A stretch of 64,000 nt of DNA from Psoroptes ovis (Eukaryota; Arthropoda; Arachnida; Sarcoptiformes; Psoroptidae): assembly GCA_002943765.1 (NCBI GenBank), contig PQWQ01000001.1, forward strand, positions 3,445,501-3,509,500, read 5' to 3'. Position numbers and translations under genes: made by a program. The notes below the pieces were generated by a model. The model had not been told where the DNA came from. It ran no database searches and worked only from the letters and a program-made list of their open reading frames with translations. How positions within the stretch are numbered: the first letter of the stretch is position 1; each line of letters begins with the position of its first letter. Shown piece by piece: positions 1 to 13,461 of the stretch.

Positions 1-762
1 GCTAATAATGATCAAATGAATGAATCAAAAATGGATGTCGACGATGTAATGAAATCAAATTCAATTGATTATGTTTCCATGGTTAATCATTTGTGTAAAA
101 ATTTTTCACAATTACCATTAAGTTATGAAGAATTGAATGATCGTAAATTCAAATGCAAGATTCAATATAATAATCGTATATTCGATGGTATTGGTTCATC
201 GAAAAAAGAAGCGAAACAAAATTCATGTAAACAACTTTATAAAGATGTATTTGCACAAAATTGCAACAAAGAAAATACCGATAATTCAATGGATGTCGAT
301 ACAGAATCATCATCACCATCATTATCAATATCAACAACAAACTCACCATCGAAAACATTACCGTCAATATCGCAATCTCTTTCATCATTAGTGCTATCAA
401 CAGTGACAGCATCATCATCATCATCATCAAACATTGATCCTATATCACAATTGCAAATATTTTGTGGTCGAAATCCACAATTAATATCAGTGCCTAAATA
501 TGATTTTATACAAATAGATCAATATCATTATTGTAAATGTTCATTAAAACTTTTAGAAATCAATAATGAACATTCATTGATTGGTGAAGGTAAATGTACA
601 TCGAAAAAAAATGCAAAAAAACAAGCAGCACAAGCAGTGATACAATTATTGGACAATATATTGGGTACCAATGTAAAATTGAATAAATCAAAAATTAACA
701 ATAACAACAACAACAATAATAATGTTCCAATACCGAATGTCAAACAAACAAAATTAAATTAA
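1..762 (+). CDS. Double-stranded RNA-binding protein with two dsRBDs (5' end probably outside window)
   Basis: The frame is open from the first base; the first Met is at 16, giving 248 residues, but no stop lies upstream, so the true start may be outside the window. Two dsRNA-binding domains are visible: residues about 18-80, ending in the basic helix SSKKEAKQNSCKQLY, and residues about 142-214, ending SKKNAKKQAAQAVIQLL. The KKxAK signature that contacts the dsRNA backbone is present in both. A Ser/Thr-rich linker joins them and an Asn run (about residues 231-238) precedes the C-terminus. dsRBD pairs occur in RNAi cofactors (Loquacious/R2D2/TRBP type), ILF3, Staufen and others. The sequence does not decide between these and no catalytic domain is present. 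It converges with Pumilio, 3.1 kb away. Confidence 0.8.
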   Translation, partial: ANNDQMNESKMDVDDVMKSNSIDYVSMVNHLCKNFSQLPLSYEELNDRKFKCKIQYNNRIFDGIGSSKKEAKQNSCKQLYKDVFAQNCNKENTDNSMDVDTESSSPSLSISTTNSPSKTLPSISQSLSSLVLSTVTASSSSSSNIDPISQLQIFCGRNPQLISVPKYDFIQIDQYHYCKCSLKLLEINNEHSLIGEGKCTSKKNAKKQAAQAVIQLLDNILGTNVKLNKSKINNNNNNNNNVPIPNVKQTKLN

Positions 763-3700
763 ATTGATTTTGATATTAAAAATTTTATTTCATTTTTTTA
801 TAATAAATATTTATATTTTTATATATATATTCAAATTGAATTTATATTGAATAATAAATGAATAAATGATTTCATGTGATATTTTTGATGAAATTATCAT
901 CATTCAATCATAATTTTTAATTATAATAATAATTAAATTTCATTTTTTATACAAATCATTTAAAGAATGAATTTCAAACATTATTTGCGGGTAATAAACA
1001 TTGAACAAATTGATTAAATATTTTTAAATTGAATATTTGATTTGATTTGTGGTGAATTTAATCCATTAATAATCTTATATTATTGACATATGTGATAACA
1101 TTGGGTAGACAAAAGAAAAATTGACAATTGATCAAATGAATTAAATAATAAAATATATCTTTGATTTGTTAATTCATTGTTTTCAAATTCATTTCTTCAA
1201 TTCTTTTCAAAATAATGCAATGACAATCATATTGTTTGTAATATAATGATAATAAATTTATATTTGTTTAATTAATTGATTAATAAATTTATTTATTCAT
1301 TAATATTCATAATAATAATAATAATATTTTCAAAAGATACAAATTCATTGTGTATGTGTTTGTTTGATTATTTCAAATTTTCAAAAAAAAGAAAGAAAGA
1401 AAGATTAGGAAAAAATTCATTTTGGTTTTGATACACAAATATATTTATCATCATGTCATTATCATATCATCATAGCATTATTTGAATTGAATATATAATA
1501 GAAAAAAAATCAATGATGAAAAATGTGGATTTAAAATTATAAAATATAGAAAAAATGAAAAGGAGAAAAAAAATACAAAGATTTACAGCAAAAAGAGCAA
1601 AAAATATATAATTATTATTATTAATATGTATCTTGGTGTGTGTGTGTTACAAGTGTGTATCAATGGTGATTTTTGAATGCGATCAATCAATCAATTCTGT
1701 AATCTTGCAATTTTAGCAATTCAATAATTGATAATGATAAACACGTGTAATTCATGGTTTATGGTTTTTTTTATCGGTGTTTGGTGTAAGTGTGTGTCGC
1801 TGTTGTGTATGATTCAAATTTTACAATTAAAAGAAAAAATAATTATAATATTGATAATATTTATTGATATTGATATATTCATTAATTAATAAATGAACAA
1901 ACGAACGAACGAAAAAGAAAATTACACACAATTATTTATAATTATATTTATATAAAATGGATAAACAAAAAATGAATATTTATATGTATTATTTAAATCT
2001 GATAAAGAGAAAAATGAATCAAGTCAATCCAAAATTTGATAATGTTCAATTGTATGATGAAAATTATGAAAAATAATATTTTTTTGTTATGTTTCAATCA
2101 TAATTGATGTACCTGTTTGCGTGTATGTATGTGTGAATATGTATGTAGCACATTGTTTGAAAATGAGTGATTAATATATTTCATAATTGATTCGTTTAGT
2201 TAAGGAGTTTTTTCATTTCAATCTTTGCACTTGTTCAAACATTCGAGTGGTGAATAATAGAAAAAAAACGTTCAGGAATGAATGAAATTTTTCAAATTAA
2301 TCTTTGAATCATTGTTTTAGATGTTTCGGATAAATTTCTGAATCAAAATAAACAAAAAGATGGAGAAATTTTTTTTCTGAAATACAATGACACAGTGTGA
2401 AATATATCTTGGACAAAAGAAAATATTTAAAATAAAATAATTGAGAAAAATAAAAGAAAAAATTTACAACTTTACACAAAAAAATGAATAGACACATTTG
2501 AAACAATTCATCTTACAATTTAGTTTGTTGGAATTTTGTATTATTTTGATCAAAATTCGATTGATTCAATTTATTTTCAGTTCAATTTTGTGTTCATGAT
2601 TAAATTTTGAGTTTTTTTTCAATATCATGCATATTTATATTGAGATTTATTTGATTTTATGGGCACTTTTGGATTTTTGTTTTCTTTATATATTAGTGTT
2701 AGATATAATAATATTTTTTTGATATTTGAAATAATAATAGTAATCTAACAGTCCATCTCCATCAATCATCATCATCATAATTATCATTATTAACATATAT
2801 CACACTATACATTATTACAACAAATTTGATAAATTGCATGATTATTTGAGATTAAAACTTGTTATTGTTTAAAAAATGATAATAATCATAATCATAGTCA
2901 TAATGATGATCAAAATGATCAAAAAAAATGGATTTGATTTTGAATTTGAAAATTTATATTTGAGAAAAAAATTCATTGAACATTGCAAATATGACAGAGT
3001 AAATTTTTGTTTTCGGAGAATTTCGGGATAAGAGAATTTCAATTCTTCTTTTGATTTTGTAGTTTTAGATTAATTAATCTAATTCAGTATAGAGAGAAAG
3101 AGAGAGAGAGGGAGAGATCATGTTTAGAATAAAAAATAAAATTCAATTTATCTATCTTTGTATTGAATTTGTACAAGGAATAAATATTTATAATTCATTT
3201 TATACATTTGAATTCGAAAATTTTTCAATCCATTTTGAGTCACATAATAATCATTATTATGATTATGATTATTTTATATTAAGTTTTTTGTTTTTTTTTT
3301 GTGAATTACTATTATCGATTTCTTGTATACATAATTATTTATAAATGAATAATCACATCTTTCTCACTTTTTTTTTGTTTGAAAATCTTAGAAAAAAAAC
3401 AAAATAGACAAAATATTGATAATAAATATTCAAGTGCACGAATCAATTTTGCAAAGATAGATTATTTTGCTAATTTTTATATAATGTGTGTTTGATGTAT
3501 TAATCATGTGTATGTTTGTTTATTTGTTTGATTGATTAATGATGAATAATGATGAGAAATCATTACTTTTGAGTGAATATAATTTTTGACAAAGTAATGT
3601 TAATTTGTAATGAGTGATTTATTTGATTTATTCAATGATTTGTGTATGTTTGTTTGATTTTTGAAGAATATTTTATGAATTGATGATTATTTTTTTTTTA

Positions 3701-3838
3701 ATTTGATTATTCGATTATTTTGTACTCTTTTTATGATATTTATCAGTTAAAATAATTTCCCAATAGCCCGTAATTGTTTGTTTAAGATTGAAATCAAAAT
3801 ATGTTTTTTTCTTTGAAGAAAATATTCAGACAAAAAAC
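763..3838. other. Non-coding: dsRBP 3' end and probable Pumilio 3' UTR
   Basis: Very AT-rich, with only short chance reading frames. AATAAA-like signals lie just after the dsRBP stop (around 803). The rest sits downstream of the Pumilio stop on the minus strand and probably includes a long Pumilio 3' UTR, as in other animals; this is inference. By eye I found no minus-strand UGUANAUA Pumilio site in it. Simple GA, AT and poly-A/T tracts are scattered, for example AG repeats near 3090-3117. Confidence 0.5.
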
Positions 3839-6800
3839 TTACTTATCGATTGAATCATTTGCATTATTGTTGTTGCTGTTGTTTGAATTAGTACCGGTAA
3901 CCAATGATGTTCCGGTTGTAGTCGATGATGGTGATATAATCATATTATCAACGGTGGTCGTTGTAGCAATCGCATTATTATGATTTGTTGTTGCAGCTGT
4001 TGATGATGGTGATGTTGTTACGGCAACTCCACCACTACCTCCAGCAGTGGTGATAGCCGGTTTTGTTCCAGTATTCATGTATTTTTCTAATTTAGCTAAA
4101 ATGTGTTTTCCATAATTAAAACGGCGTAATGATGAAACATGCGGCCGAATACGAATCAGCAATGCTTTTCTTTGTTGCTGTTCAGCAACTTCGATCATTT
4201 TTTGCACAACATAATTTGCATATTGATCTTTCATCATTGTATATAATGCGCTATTGATTAGAAAAAAATCATTAATCATTTGAAATTCACAAATTTCATT
4301 ATTTTCACTAACTTATCCGAATAATTACAAACTTCATCAATCAACATTGAACGTTCAGAACGCATAGCCTGTGTAATACACCTTTCGACAACATTGCTAC
4401 AAATAGAATTAATATTTGAATAAATTAAAATTGTTAAAAAATTAAATAATGTAAAATTTACCTTGCAAATTTATGCTGTGATAATGTTAAAACTTTACCA
4501 CGCACCATCATAATGATTTTGGTTTTATCTTCAGGACGACCATGCTCAAGTACATGTTGCACGACATAATTACCATATTGATCTTGTACTAGTGCTTCTG
4601 TATGTGTATGTAATTCTTGCAGAATGCTTGCCGTTTGTTCAGGATTACAGTGTTCTAAAATACGTTGTATGACACGACATCCATAAGGATGTGTTGATAA
4701 TGCATGAACCTATTTAATTGCAATCAATCGTTAATCTAATTAGAATCAAAAAAAATATTATGTACCTGGCCTTGAAATGCATTAATGATAAATTGTAATG
4801 CTGATGGTTCTATACATTCTATACATTTTTGCACAACATGATTGCCATTTTGATCTTTAACACATTTAAGAACATGACCATCTAATTCTTTTACAATCTC
4901 TTTTTGTTGTTCGGTTGATATTGATTCCAAGGCTTTCTGTATCACACGACAACCATACATTTGTAAGGCAAGATCCAACACTGATCCACGTATAGTTTGT
5001 GCCAATGCTTGCTTTTGTTGTGGCGTGCCGAATTCAAAAAATTTTTGAATAACATAATTACCGAAAACATCTGTCATTAGTTGATAAGCTTGTCCTATTA
5101 TTTCATTGAAAACTAGTTCTTTTTCATCATCTGAAGCTCGTTCTAATTTTTGTTGAATGAATCGCGATCCATGTTGATCCTGAGAAAATTCCACTATATG
5201 ATCAGTTAAATCGTGCAATGTTAAATTTGGTAGCCGTGAATTTCTGAAATCTTCCAAGAGTGTTGAACGACCAACATTTTTTTCGATGGATCGACTATAT
5301 TGTAGATGCATTAGAATAATTTCAAATTAGGCAGAATAGTTAACTTACGTTCGCTGATTGTTTGGACCGCTAGCACCTCCAGCAGAACGATGACCAGTCG
5401 TGGCGTTATTAAGAATATAATTATTCGCTTGAGATGGATGATGATTGACCGTTGTTGGTTGATGGATACCTCCACCATTGTTAAAATGATGCAAGTGATT
5501 CGAAGAGTTCAGTGATGCAGCTAATGCATGAGATGAATGTGCACCGACAGCTGCAGCTGCTGCAACATTATTGAAAGTATTGTTCAGATTGGCTGATGCA
5601 AATAGATTCTGTTGATTAATCAAACCGTTTCGATTTAAAAATTTATTGTCAGGTGGAGGAGGTGGCCCAACATTTGGTATTAAACGCATTCCATTCATGT
5701 AAGCGGAATTTGGTGCAGTTCCTGCCATTGCATTGGGTCCGAATTGATTAACTGCATCTAAAGGCGGCGGTGTCATATTACTTCCAGGTGGCGGCAATCC
5801 CAAACCCATTGGTCCAGGTGAATTAATATACGGATGATGAAATGATGGAGCATTATTCAACCCGTTAGCTTTATTAGCCGTGGCTGGACCGGCAGCAACG
5901 GCATTTAATGCATTAGCCATGTGCCTATTGAATGCCATACTTTCAGAAATCATTGGTGGAAATATATTTCCTATTGATCCAAGTCCAGCATTAGATGAAC
6001 GATTATCCAATGAATCACGGCGAGGAGAATTAGAATTACCCATTCCATTATTACCTAAGCCAGAAGCTCCTATGGGACCCAAAGCTAATTCAAAACGAAA
6101 ATTAAATGCTTGATGTGGTTACCATTATGATATACATACCAGGATTTGGAAAACCCATTTGCTGTGGAGTCAATTGTGGTGCATTTTGATTATTGTTATG
6201 GGCATTGTTTAACATTTGCGGATTTGATTGAATATTTCCATAAGCTGCAGCTAAATTCAAGGCTGCAGAATTATTCTGCATTGCTGATGTGTATCCGATC
6301 GGTTGTTGTGGTTGATTCCCATTTGGACCAGCCGTTGATGCCGCCGCGAATAAAGCATTATTTTGCATTTGAGAATTTTGCTGTGGATTTGCAGCAGAGA
6401 CATTCGGTAAAATTCGAGCAGCAGCTGCTGCTGCCAACATATTATTGTTTCCAGTCTGCAACATGTTGATTTGTGGCTGAGTCATTAGACGATGCAAATG
6501 TGCTGCAGTCTGTGGTGGCATGGCATGACCCGATGCTAATTGATCGATGAAATTGGATGGAGCTCCAGGAAAAGGGAACGGCAATGGGCCTGCAGAAGTG
6601 GCCAATGCAGCCAATTGTTGCTGTTGAGAATTAGTACCATTAGTGCCGTCATTAGCTTGATTCTGTTGTTGCTGTTGTTGAGCAGCTGCGAAACCAGTTG
6701 GAGACATTGATCGATTTCCACTTCCAAGTGGTCGGCCTGATTGTTGTTGTTGTTGGATACCCGATGATTGATTCACAGTTTGATTATTAGATGATTGATT

Positions 6801-8505
6801 TTGAATTTGACCGTTTGAAGTAGTTCCAGGAGGAGCAGGAGCATTTGGCATTAAACCGGTGGGAAACATGTTCCATGGAGCATATCCATAAGCAGCCGTG
6901 GCGTATTGAGACATAGAACCGGCTCCTGCAGCCAATGCCATTGGATTCATTGGAAATGTGTCCGTGGGAAAGTAAGGATTTTGTGAATTCTGCGAAGCAG
7001 CTGCTGCTGCAGCAGCTGCAAACATATTGGCTGATGGCTGGCCGCCAGTATTCGAAGACATTCCCTGGTTCTGCTGCTGAGCGTTTGTCATATTGAGATG
7101 TTGTTGTTGATGATTAGAGAGAATCGACATCGCCGAAGGATTATTTGGGCCAGAAGCATGACGCTGTTGAAGTTGTTGATAAAGAGCCGGATTAGTTTGG
7201 CCATATCCATCCATTAATGAATCTGTTGCTGCTGATGGACCCAATGACAATGGCATATAGTCGGAAAATGGATGCAATTGATCTATTCCATGCATTTGTA
7301 GTGCATCAGTGTTAAAATCGCCAAATGGTGCTGAAGTGGCTTGAAGAGGATGTCCAGGCATTCCACCTGCAGCAGCAGCTGCCATCATACCATTGAATTT
7401 ATTGATCAAATGATTTTTAGGTATGCCTCCAACAAGTTCATCGCTATCATCAGAAGAAAGTTGATGCGATAAACCGGGTGCACGACCGAAAATCTTCGCT
7501 GCATCTATTGAATTTGTTGGATCATCGACTACGGCACCACTGCCAAAACCATTAGCAAGACTTCCATTGACATTTGATTGATGATGAGGACCTTTTTCAT
7601 TACTTTTGCCTCTTGCTTGAGTGACAGCTTGCTTGTCATGTAATATTCTAGAATTAAGTCTTGATTCAAGAGTATCTTTCGATGGAGAATTATTCAATAC
7701 ATATTCCGCCATTTTCATTCCAAGACCTCCAGTATCGCTTGATCTTGGTGACAATAGCGTGCCTTCATTTCCATAAGCACTGGCAGCTCTTTTTACCATT
7801 ATTGGTTGAGAAACAGCATGTTCCGAAAGACTTGAACCGTTTTCAGTGGTCGTTCCTGTTGGCGGTGGGCCTGCACTCCAAGTTGAATCACGGCCCCATT
7901 GAACTGAATCAGTGACATTAAATAAAACTTTTGAAGGATCGACATCGGCATGATTTTTAGATGATGGCGTATCTTCGATGCCCCAAATTTTTTTGGTTGT
8001 CGAGGCAAATGGACCTTCACTATCTAATGTTAATGTATTAAAACCATCTTCAATTTCTTGAGTGTCACTCGAGACGTTATTCTAAAAATTTAGACAAAAA
8101 ATTATTGAATAATCAATGAATTGGAACAAAACTTACATCGATTAATGAATTTTCATCAGGACCACCAAACCAGCGTGATGATTTACCGGCATATTGACCA
8201 AATTCTGTATTAGTATCTTGTGCAGTTGGATTTGGAGGACGTTGAAACATGTACGATACCATTGCATCATCTTGTGTTTTCGATTGTGTTGATGATGCTT
8301 GTTGTGAATCTAATGTATGATTAGCGTTATTAACCTGTTGTTGTTGTTGTGTAGATGATGATGGTGATTGAACATTATTATTTGGATTGGTTGATGATGT
8401 CGATTGATTAACAGCTTTAGCTGATTGTGTAGCTGTTTGATCACTCAATTTTGATGTATTTACAGCAGAAGTGGCTGTAGCCGTACCACTTTGACCATTT
8501 AACAT
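3839..8505 (-). CDS. pum: Pumilio, PUF-family RNA-binding translational repressor
   Basis: Seven coding exons on the minus strand: 8137-8505, 6140-8081, 5349-6084, 4766-5294, 4462-4709, 4313-4396 and 3839-4250. Phases agree throughout, giving 1439 residues; the six introns are 54-65 nt. The first ~1000 residues are Ala/Gln/Asn-rich low complexity, as in other long Pumilios. The C-terminal Pumilio-homology domain starts at GRSTLLEDFRNSRLPNLTL and holds eight PUF repeats. Base-reading helices in order: SRFIQ, NYVIQ, CRVIQ, NHVVQ, CRVIQ, NYVVQ, SNVVE, NYVVQ. These are the canonical triads for UGUANAUA RNA. After repeat 8 comes YGKHILAKLEKY and a Thr/Ser/Asn tail. The family represses mRNAs through their 3' UTRs, with Nanos and Brat as known partners. 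The stop TAA lies inside a perfect GTAAGT, so a further 3' exon cannot be excluded. Confidence 0.96.
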
Positions 8506-11500
8506 TTTTTTTTACAAAATTTAAAGATTTATTTCATGCACAGATTCTTTTTTTTTCTTTGAATGTAATTGATCGATTTTAAAAATGAAGAAAATAATTT
8601 GATTGATGATGGAAAGACAATTAAATCATAACAAAATTAAGAAAGTAAAGAGGATCAATTTTGTTTTTCCAAAATAAATTATGATGAAGATTCAAATTTT
8701 TTGTAATTAATTCTTATTACACACACACTTTTAAATCATGACAAATATAATAATGTATGTTTACGTGTTTGTATAAATGATGCGTGTGTTGTATGGTGCT
8801 AAGAAAAGCATTGAAAAATAAATTTTCACATGTTTTTTTTTTTTTTTGAAAATTTTTTCGAGAACAAACAAACAACAACAAAGATAATTTGACCTTTTTT
8901 GTTGATAATATCAATTTACAATAATGATCTTAATATTAATAATGATGAAATAATAATAATTAATCTGTTTTGACATAAAATGACTTTTAAAAAATTGAAA
9001 ATTCATAAATATTAGAATATTTCAAATAAAATTCATGTATATATCGAGTTATTATTATTGTATTTTAATTTGTTTTAGAGATTTTTCAATTTTTCTTCTT
9101 TCTTGTTCATTTGATACACTTTACAAAGAAATATTTTGTTTATATTTTGTTATGTTGTCAACACATATCAAAATAATGATAATAAATACATTGAATATCT
9201 ATGGATAAATTTTTTTAGCTCTATGGGCTTTTGTTTGCTTGTGTTTGTTTTATTGATATTTTTTTAACGTAGGTAATAATAATACAATATTGATAATAAT
9301 AATACAGATACAGAAATTGTATATCGACATTTAATTATGTTTATAATGTAATTTATTTTTTCTAGTTTTAAATTTTTAAGAAAAAATAAATGATGATAAT
9401 GTTAAAATTTTTCATCGAGTATACAAAAAAAATTGATAATTACATAATTAAAATTATAATAATAATAATTATATCAATGATTAATAATTAATTTATTATT
9501 ACAAATATAAAATTTTCTTTTCTTTTTTAAATATTTTCTGTACAAAATTTTTCTCGAATATATTTTATTCTTAATAATTAATATTTGTATCATTATTAGT
9601 GCTAATTTTCAGATGATTATGATGATTATTATCGTTGAAATTATCAATATTGAACATTATTATTATTGTATAATGATCAAATTGTTTCAATCTAATTTGC
9701 TATGAATGTATTTCTGTAAATCATTGATGATCATCACTACAGTGATGACAATAATTGAAGCTATTGTTGGTATTGTTGATAATAATATAACAATATTTAT
9801 TAATCATCATTGTTGAATTAAAGGTGAATCATCTATTGTTCGGAGTGAAACATATGTCAATGTAAATGAATGATGAAACACACACGTACACACATACACA
9901 ATTGAATCAAGTGAGTTGATTAAATTAGTCAATCATTCAATGGTCAATGGTTATTTGTTGTTAGCAGAATAATCAATGTTTGTTTACTCGATGGTTGTCA
10001 TATTTTAAAATTCATCAATTTATGATAAAATATGGAGTATTTTTTACATTTTAAACTCAAATATACATTCGAATCGATTAAACAGATGTTTTGTTTTTGA
10101 ATCTTTTAAATTACATATATTTGTTGCTGTAATTATCATCATTAAACTATCAATATTGTTGCTCAAAATCGATATCAATTATCATCAATTATTCTTGTTG
10201 TTTTAATTATTATCATTGTTATTATTTACTGAACAACAAAAATAACGAATCAAGAATGTGCTTTTCAATTTTATAAATAATGAACGAATGATATTTTGTA
10301 CATGATTACCTATCATCATCACCATTATCATCATGATCACATATATACAATAATACTATATATATTCATTCATATAAATACATATATACAAAAATAAAAT
10401 TGAAAAAACAACAACACTGTACACACACTTACATTAATAAACACACGGAGTGTTGTTTCTGGAGTTGAAACAACAACAAAAATAGCGTCGAAATTAAATA
10501 ATAATAATAAAATATCAAATGATGATGTTCAATTTTCAATGTGTCTGTGTGTGCATGTTTCAATGTTTATATTTCAATGAATGAATGATTTTCAATTCAT
10601 TTGTATGGCGATTCTTGATTAAAGAATTTGATGAAAAGATTTTCAATCGAATCTCATTCGATTATCATTAACATATTCTTGATGATGATCATTAACTTTA
10701 TGATGATGATAATGAATGATGATGTTGTTGTTATTTAATGATGATAATTCTTTCAAAAATGTCTTTCAAGAATCAATTCAAAACAATTGAAAACAAAAAA
10801 CCAAAACAATGATTAGATATTTTTTGTTTTAAATAAAATTTTCAATATTAAAATTGGCCGACAACACACACACATTCATACAAACAAACACCACACATCA
10901 CATTTATTTTATTATATTGTGTGTGGCATATCAATAATCACAATGTATACCTTTTATTCACACCACACAGCACACAACACTCAAATTGATGAACAATTTT
11001 TTATTTTTCAATATTCATTCATTTTTTCACATATAATTTACATTATACACACATATAATGAATGATGATATATCAATTGATTCGTGTATAGTTGAACATT
11101 TATACAAATGTGTATGTATTTTGAGATTGAATATTCAGAAATGAGAAATTGTGATGCTGGATTTTTTTCCTATTTATTTATAGTTTGTTGCTTGTTTACT
11201 TGTTTGGATATCGGTTACTTTTGTTGTTGCTTGATGCATGTGTATCATCTTCTTCTTCATTTGCTGTTCTTATTCTTAGCCTTCTTCTTTTCGGTCTTCT
11301 TCTGCTACTCATTTACCATATTTTTTTTCACCAGAAAAATATGTGAATGCATGTATATATCAACGTGAATATATTCAAAAAAAAAAAAACAAGGGGAAAT
11401 GATTCGATATCTTCAATATTAACTCACATTCATATATCTATGAATGTAGAACCATCTTGATCATACATCTTAATGATTTATTTATTTATATACAAATAAA

Positions 11501-12267
11501 TACATGTATATGTTGCGTATATATGTGTTTTGAAGAATGTTGATATGTATTGTATAAGTGGATATCCAAGCAAAAAAAAAATAATCCTCTTTTTCTCATC
11601 GGAATATGAAATTTCCCCCCCTCCGCTTCACAAGTGAATGGTCACGATGAAAAAATTTTTATTCATAAAAACTAAAATAAAAATTACCTTCTGTTGACTG
11701 TATGCTGCTACTTCTTTTTTGTTTTTTAAATAGGAAATTTTCCTTTAATTGTGACCAAAACTTTTTGTAATGTAAAACACACACACATTACACATATACA
11801 TAAATGAAAAAAATGTGATCGGAAATACTTATAGATTCGAAAAAAAAATATTTTGATTCGAAGGGGTAAGCAACATTGTGATATCAGTTGAATATGATGG
11901 TAGTAGCATAGAACATTGATATTGCATGTTGATTCTGATTTTTGATGATGATTCGAAAAAAATTTAAATTAACAATTCATAGAGTACGTGTCGAAGTAAA
12001 ATTTAAATTTAAAATTTTAATCAAAAATTTTTGTTTTTATAATTAGGAATCAAATATTTTATGTAAATGAAAATTTTTTTTTAAACATCCATTTTTAAAG
12101 TTTATTAATAATCGATTAAGATTTTTTCTTCTCCTATCTCGATGTTCATTTAAAAAATACACAAAAACTAAAAATGGATATAAAGTTATTATTTTTCAAT
12201 TTTGGGTCATCCGGGAATATTTATGAATTTTTTTTTTAAATTGGAAATGTAGATTTTAATACAAATT
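8506..12267. other. Non-coding: Pumilio 5' UTR/promoter side and clathrin light chain 3' side
   Basis: There is 3.8 kb without a convincing coding exon, mostly AT-rich with GATGAT/ATT microrepeats and CACA tracts (about 9880-9900, 10865-10890, 11778-11790). Two small GC-richer patches stand out at 11590-11650 and 11690-11715. On the minus strand the second reads GTAGCAGCATACAGTC then AACAGAAG before GTAATTTT. It could be a Pumilio 5' UTR exon with its donor at 11687; this is inference from the splice-like signal only. Confidence 0.45.
11688..11711 (-). promoter_or_regulatory. Candidate Pumilio upstream UTR exon/promoter with GTAGCAGCATA motif
   Basis: The minus strand carries GTAGCAGCATA (11711 down to 11701), followed after 13 nt by a plausible donor GTAATT at 11687. 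The same 11-mer recurs at 16933-16943, near the expected promoter of the next plus-strand gene. The distance to the Pumilio start codon (3.2 kb) would need a long 5' UTR intron, which is common for Pumilio genes. Suggestive only. Confidence 0.25.
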
Positions 12268-13461
12268 TTATGATGCACTTTGACCACCACTTATAATACG
12301 ACTCATTGATGATGATGATGCTGGTGGATTTTGTTTCAATTGTAATAATATTGAACGCATACGTGATGTATCACGTGTATTGCGCGATGTTTTTGGATTA
12401 AAATCACACATTTTACTAATTTTTTCCCATGCCTGTCCACTATTAGCTGGTTGTTCATTGTCACGTTCAGCTATCCATTCTTTTTCAGCAGCTCTGATGT
12501 TTAAAATTAATGAAATATGAGAATTATAAAACAAATAATTACGATGAAATAAAAATAAATTATAGCAAAAACATTAAAGCAAGAAATAATCATTAATCTT
12601 TGATTGTCATTGACTTACTTGTTATCTTCTCTGTGAAATTCAGTTATTGTTAATTTTATTTTGAAATTATTGTTAGTAATTAATGTAGAAGATTGTTTTT
12701 TTAGTGAAATTTTTAAGAAAAGAATTTCAAGTTAAAAAAAGGTACCCAAAAAACCATAAATGAAAAAAGAATATTTAGATAAGAAAAAATAGATGAAAAT
12801 AGTGGATTAATAATCAATAGATTTAGATTAAAATCATTAAAAAACACCCATCAAAATGGAATTTATCAAATGACAGTAAATACCTATTTTGTTTTTTAGT
12901 TTTTTCCAATTCTTCACGATATCTTTTATACCAATCATCTAATTCTTTTTTCGCTTGCTGTCTAAGTTCTTCAATTTTTTCTTTTTCTTCTTTATCTTTA
13001 AGTTCTAAATTTTTCAGATGTTGTTGACGCCATATTTTTATTGATTCCGGTTCTTCAGCCGGTATTATCGGTTGATTCATCATCATTGATTGTGGCAATT
13101 CAGTAGATTTATTCATTGATAAATCAGATAAACCATTAGATAAATTATTTATTTCACCGTTTGTTTGTTGTTTTTCGGATTCATTTAAATCACCATTCAC
13201 TTCTTGAAACGAAGAACAAAAATATTAATTTTCGATTAATTAATTAGAAAAAAACATACTGATATCGTTTGATTCAAACAAATCATTTTGAATGGCTGCT
13301 GATGGTGCAGTTGTTGTAGCATCTTTGTTGAAATCATCATCAATTTCACCAAGAACTGATTGTTCACGTGCTAAAAAATCAGCAACAGGATCGTCGATTG
13401 CATTTGTTGCCGGCGATACGTCATTATTGTTAGTTGAATCACCAAAATCTAAATCTGCCAT
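12268..13461 (-). CDS. Clc: Clathrin light chain
   Basis: Coding exons are 13260-13461, 12884-13199, 12619-12630 (12 nt) and 12268-12493; phases join to 251 residues. The N-terminus has DPVADFLAREQSVLGEIDDD, the conserved element that binds Hip1R and regulates assembly. The middle is a long charged helix (WRQQHLKNLELKDKEEK.. to EELEKTKKQNR) that lies along the clathrin heavy-chain hub. The C-terminus has AWEKISKMCDFNPKTS and SRMRSILLQLKQNP, typical of the family. Exon 3 adds one turn (EDNK) directly after KKQNR. It is in frame whether used or skipped, so two isoforms are possible. The protein is a subunit of the triskelion coat in endocytosis and Golgi sorting. A non-coding first exon probably lies at about 14326-14490. 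Confidence 0.95.

Noticed and set aside
3120..3344. 74-codon plus frame in the Pumilio 3' side
   Set aside because: Tyr/Phe/Ile-rich translation typical of AT-rich chance frames; no splice context or homology.
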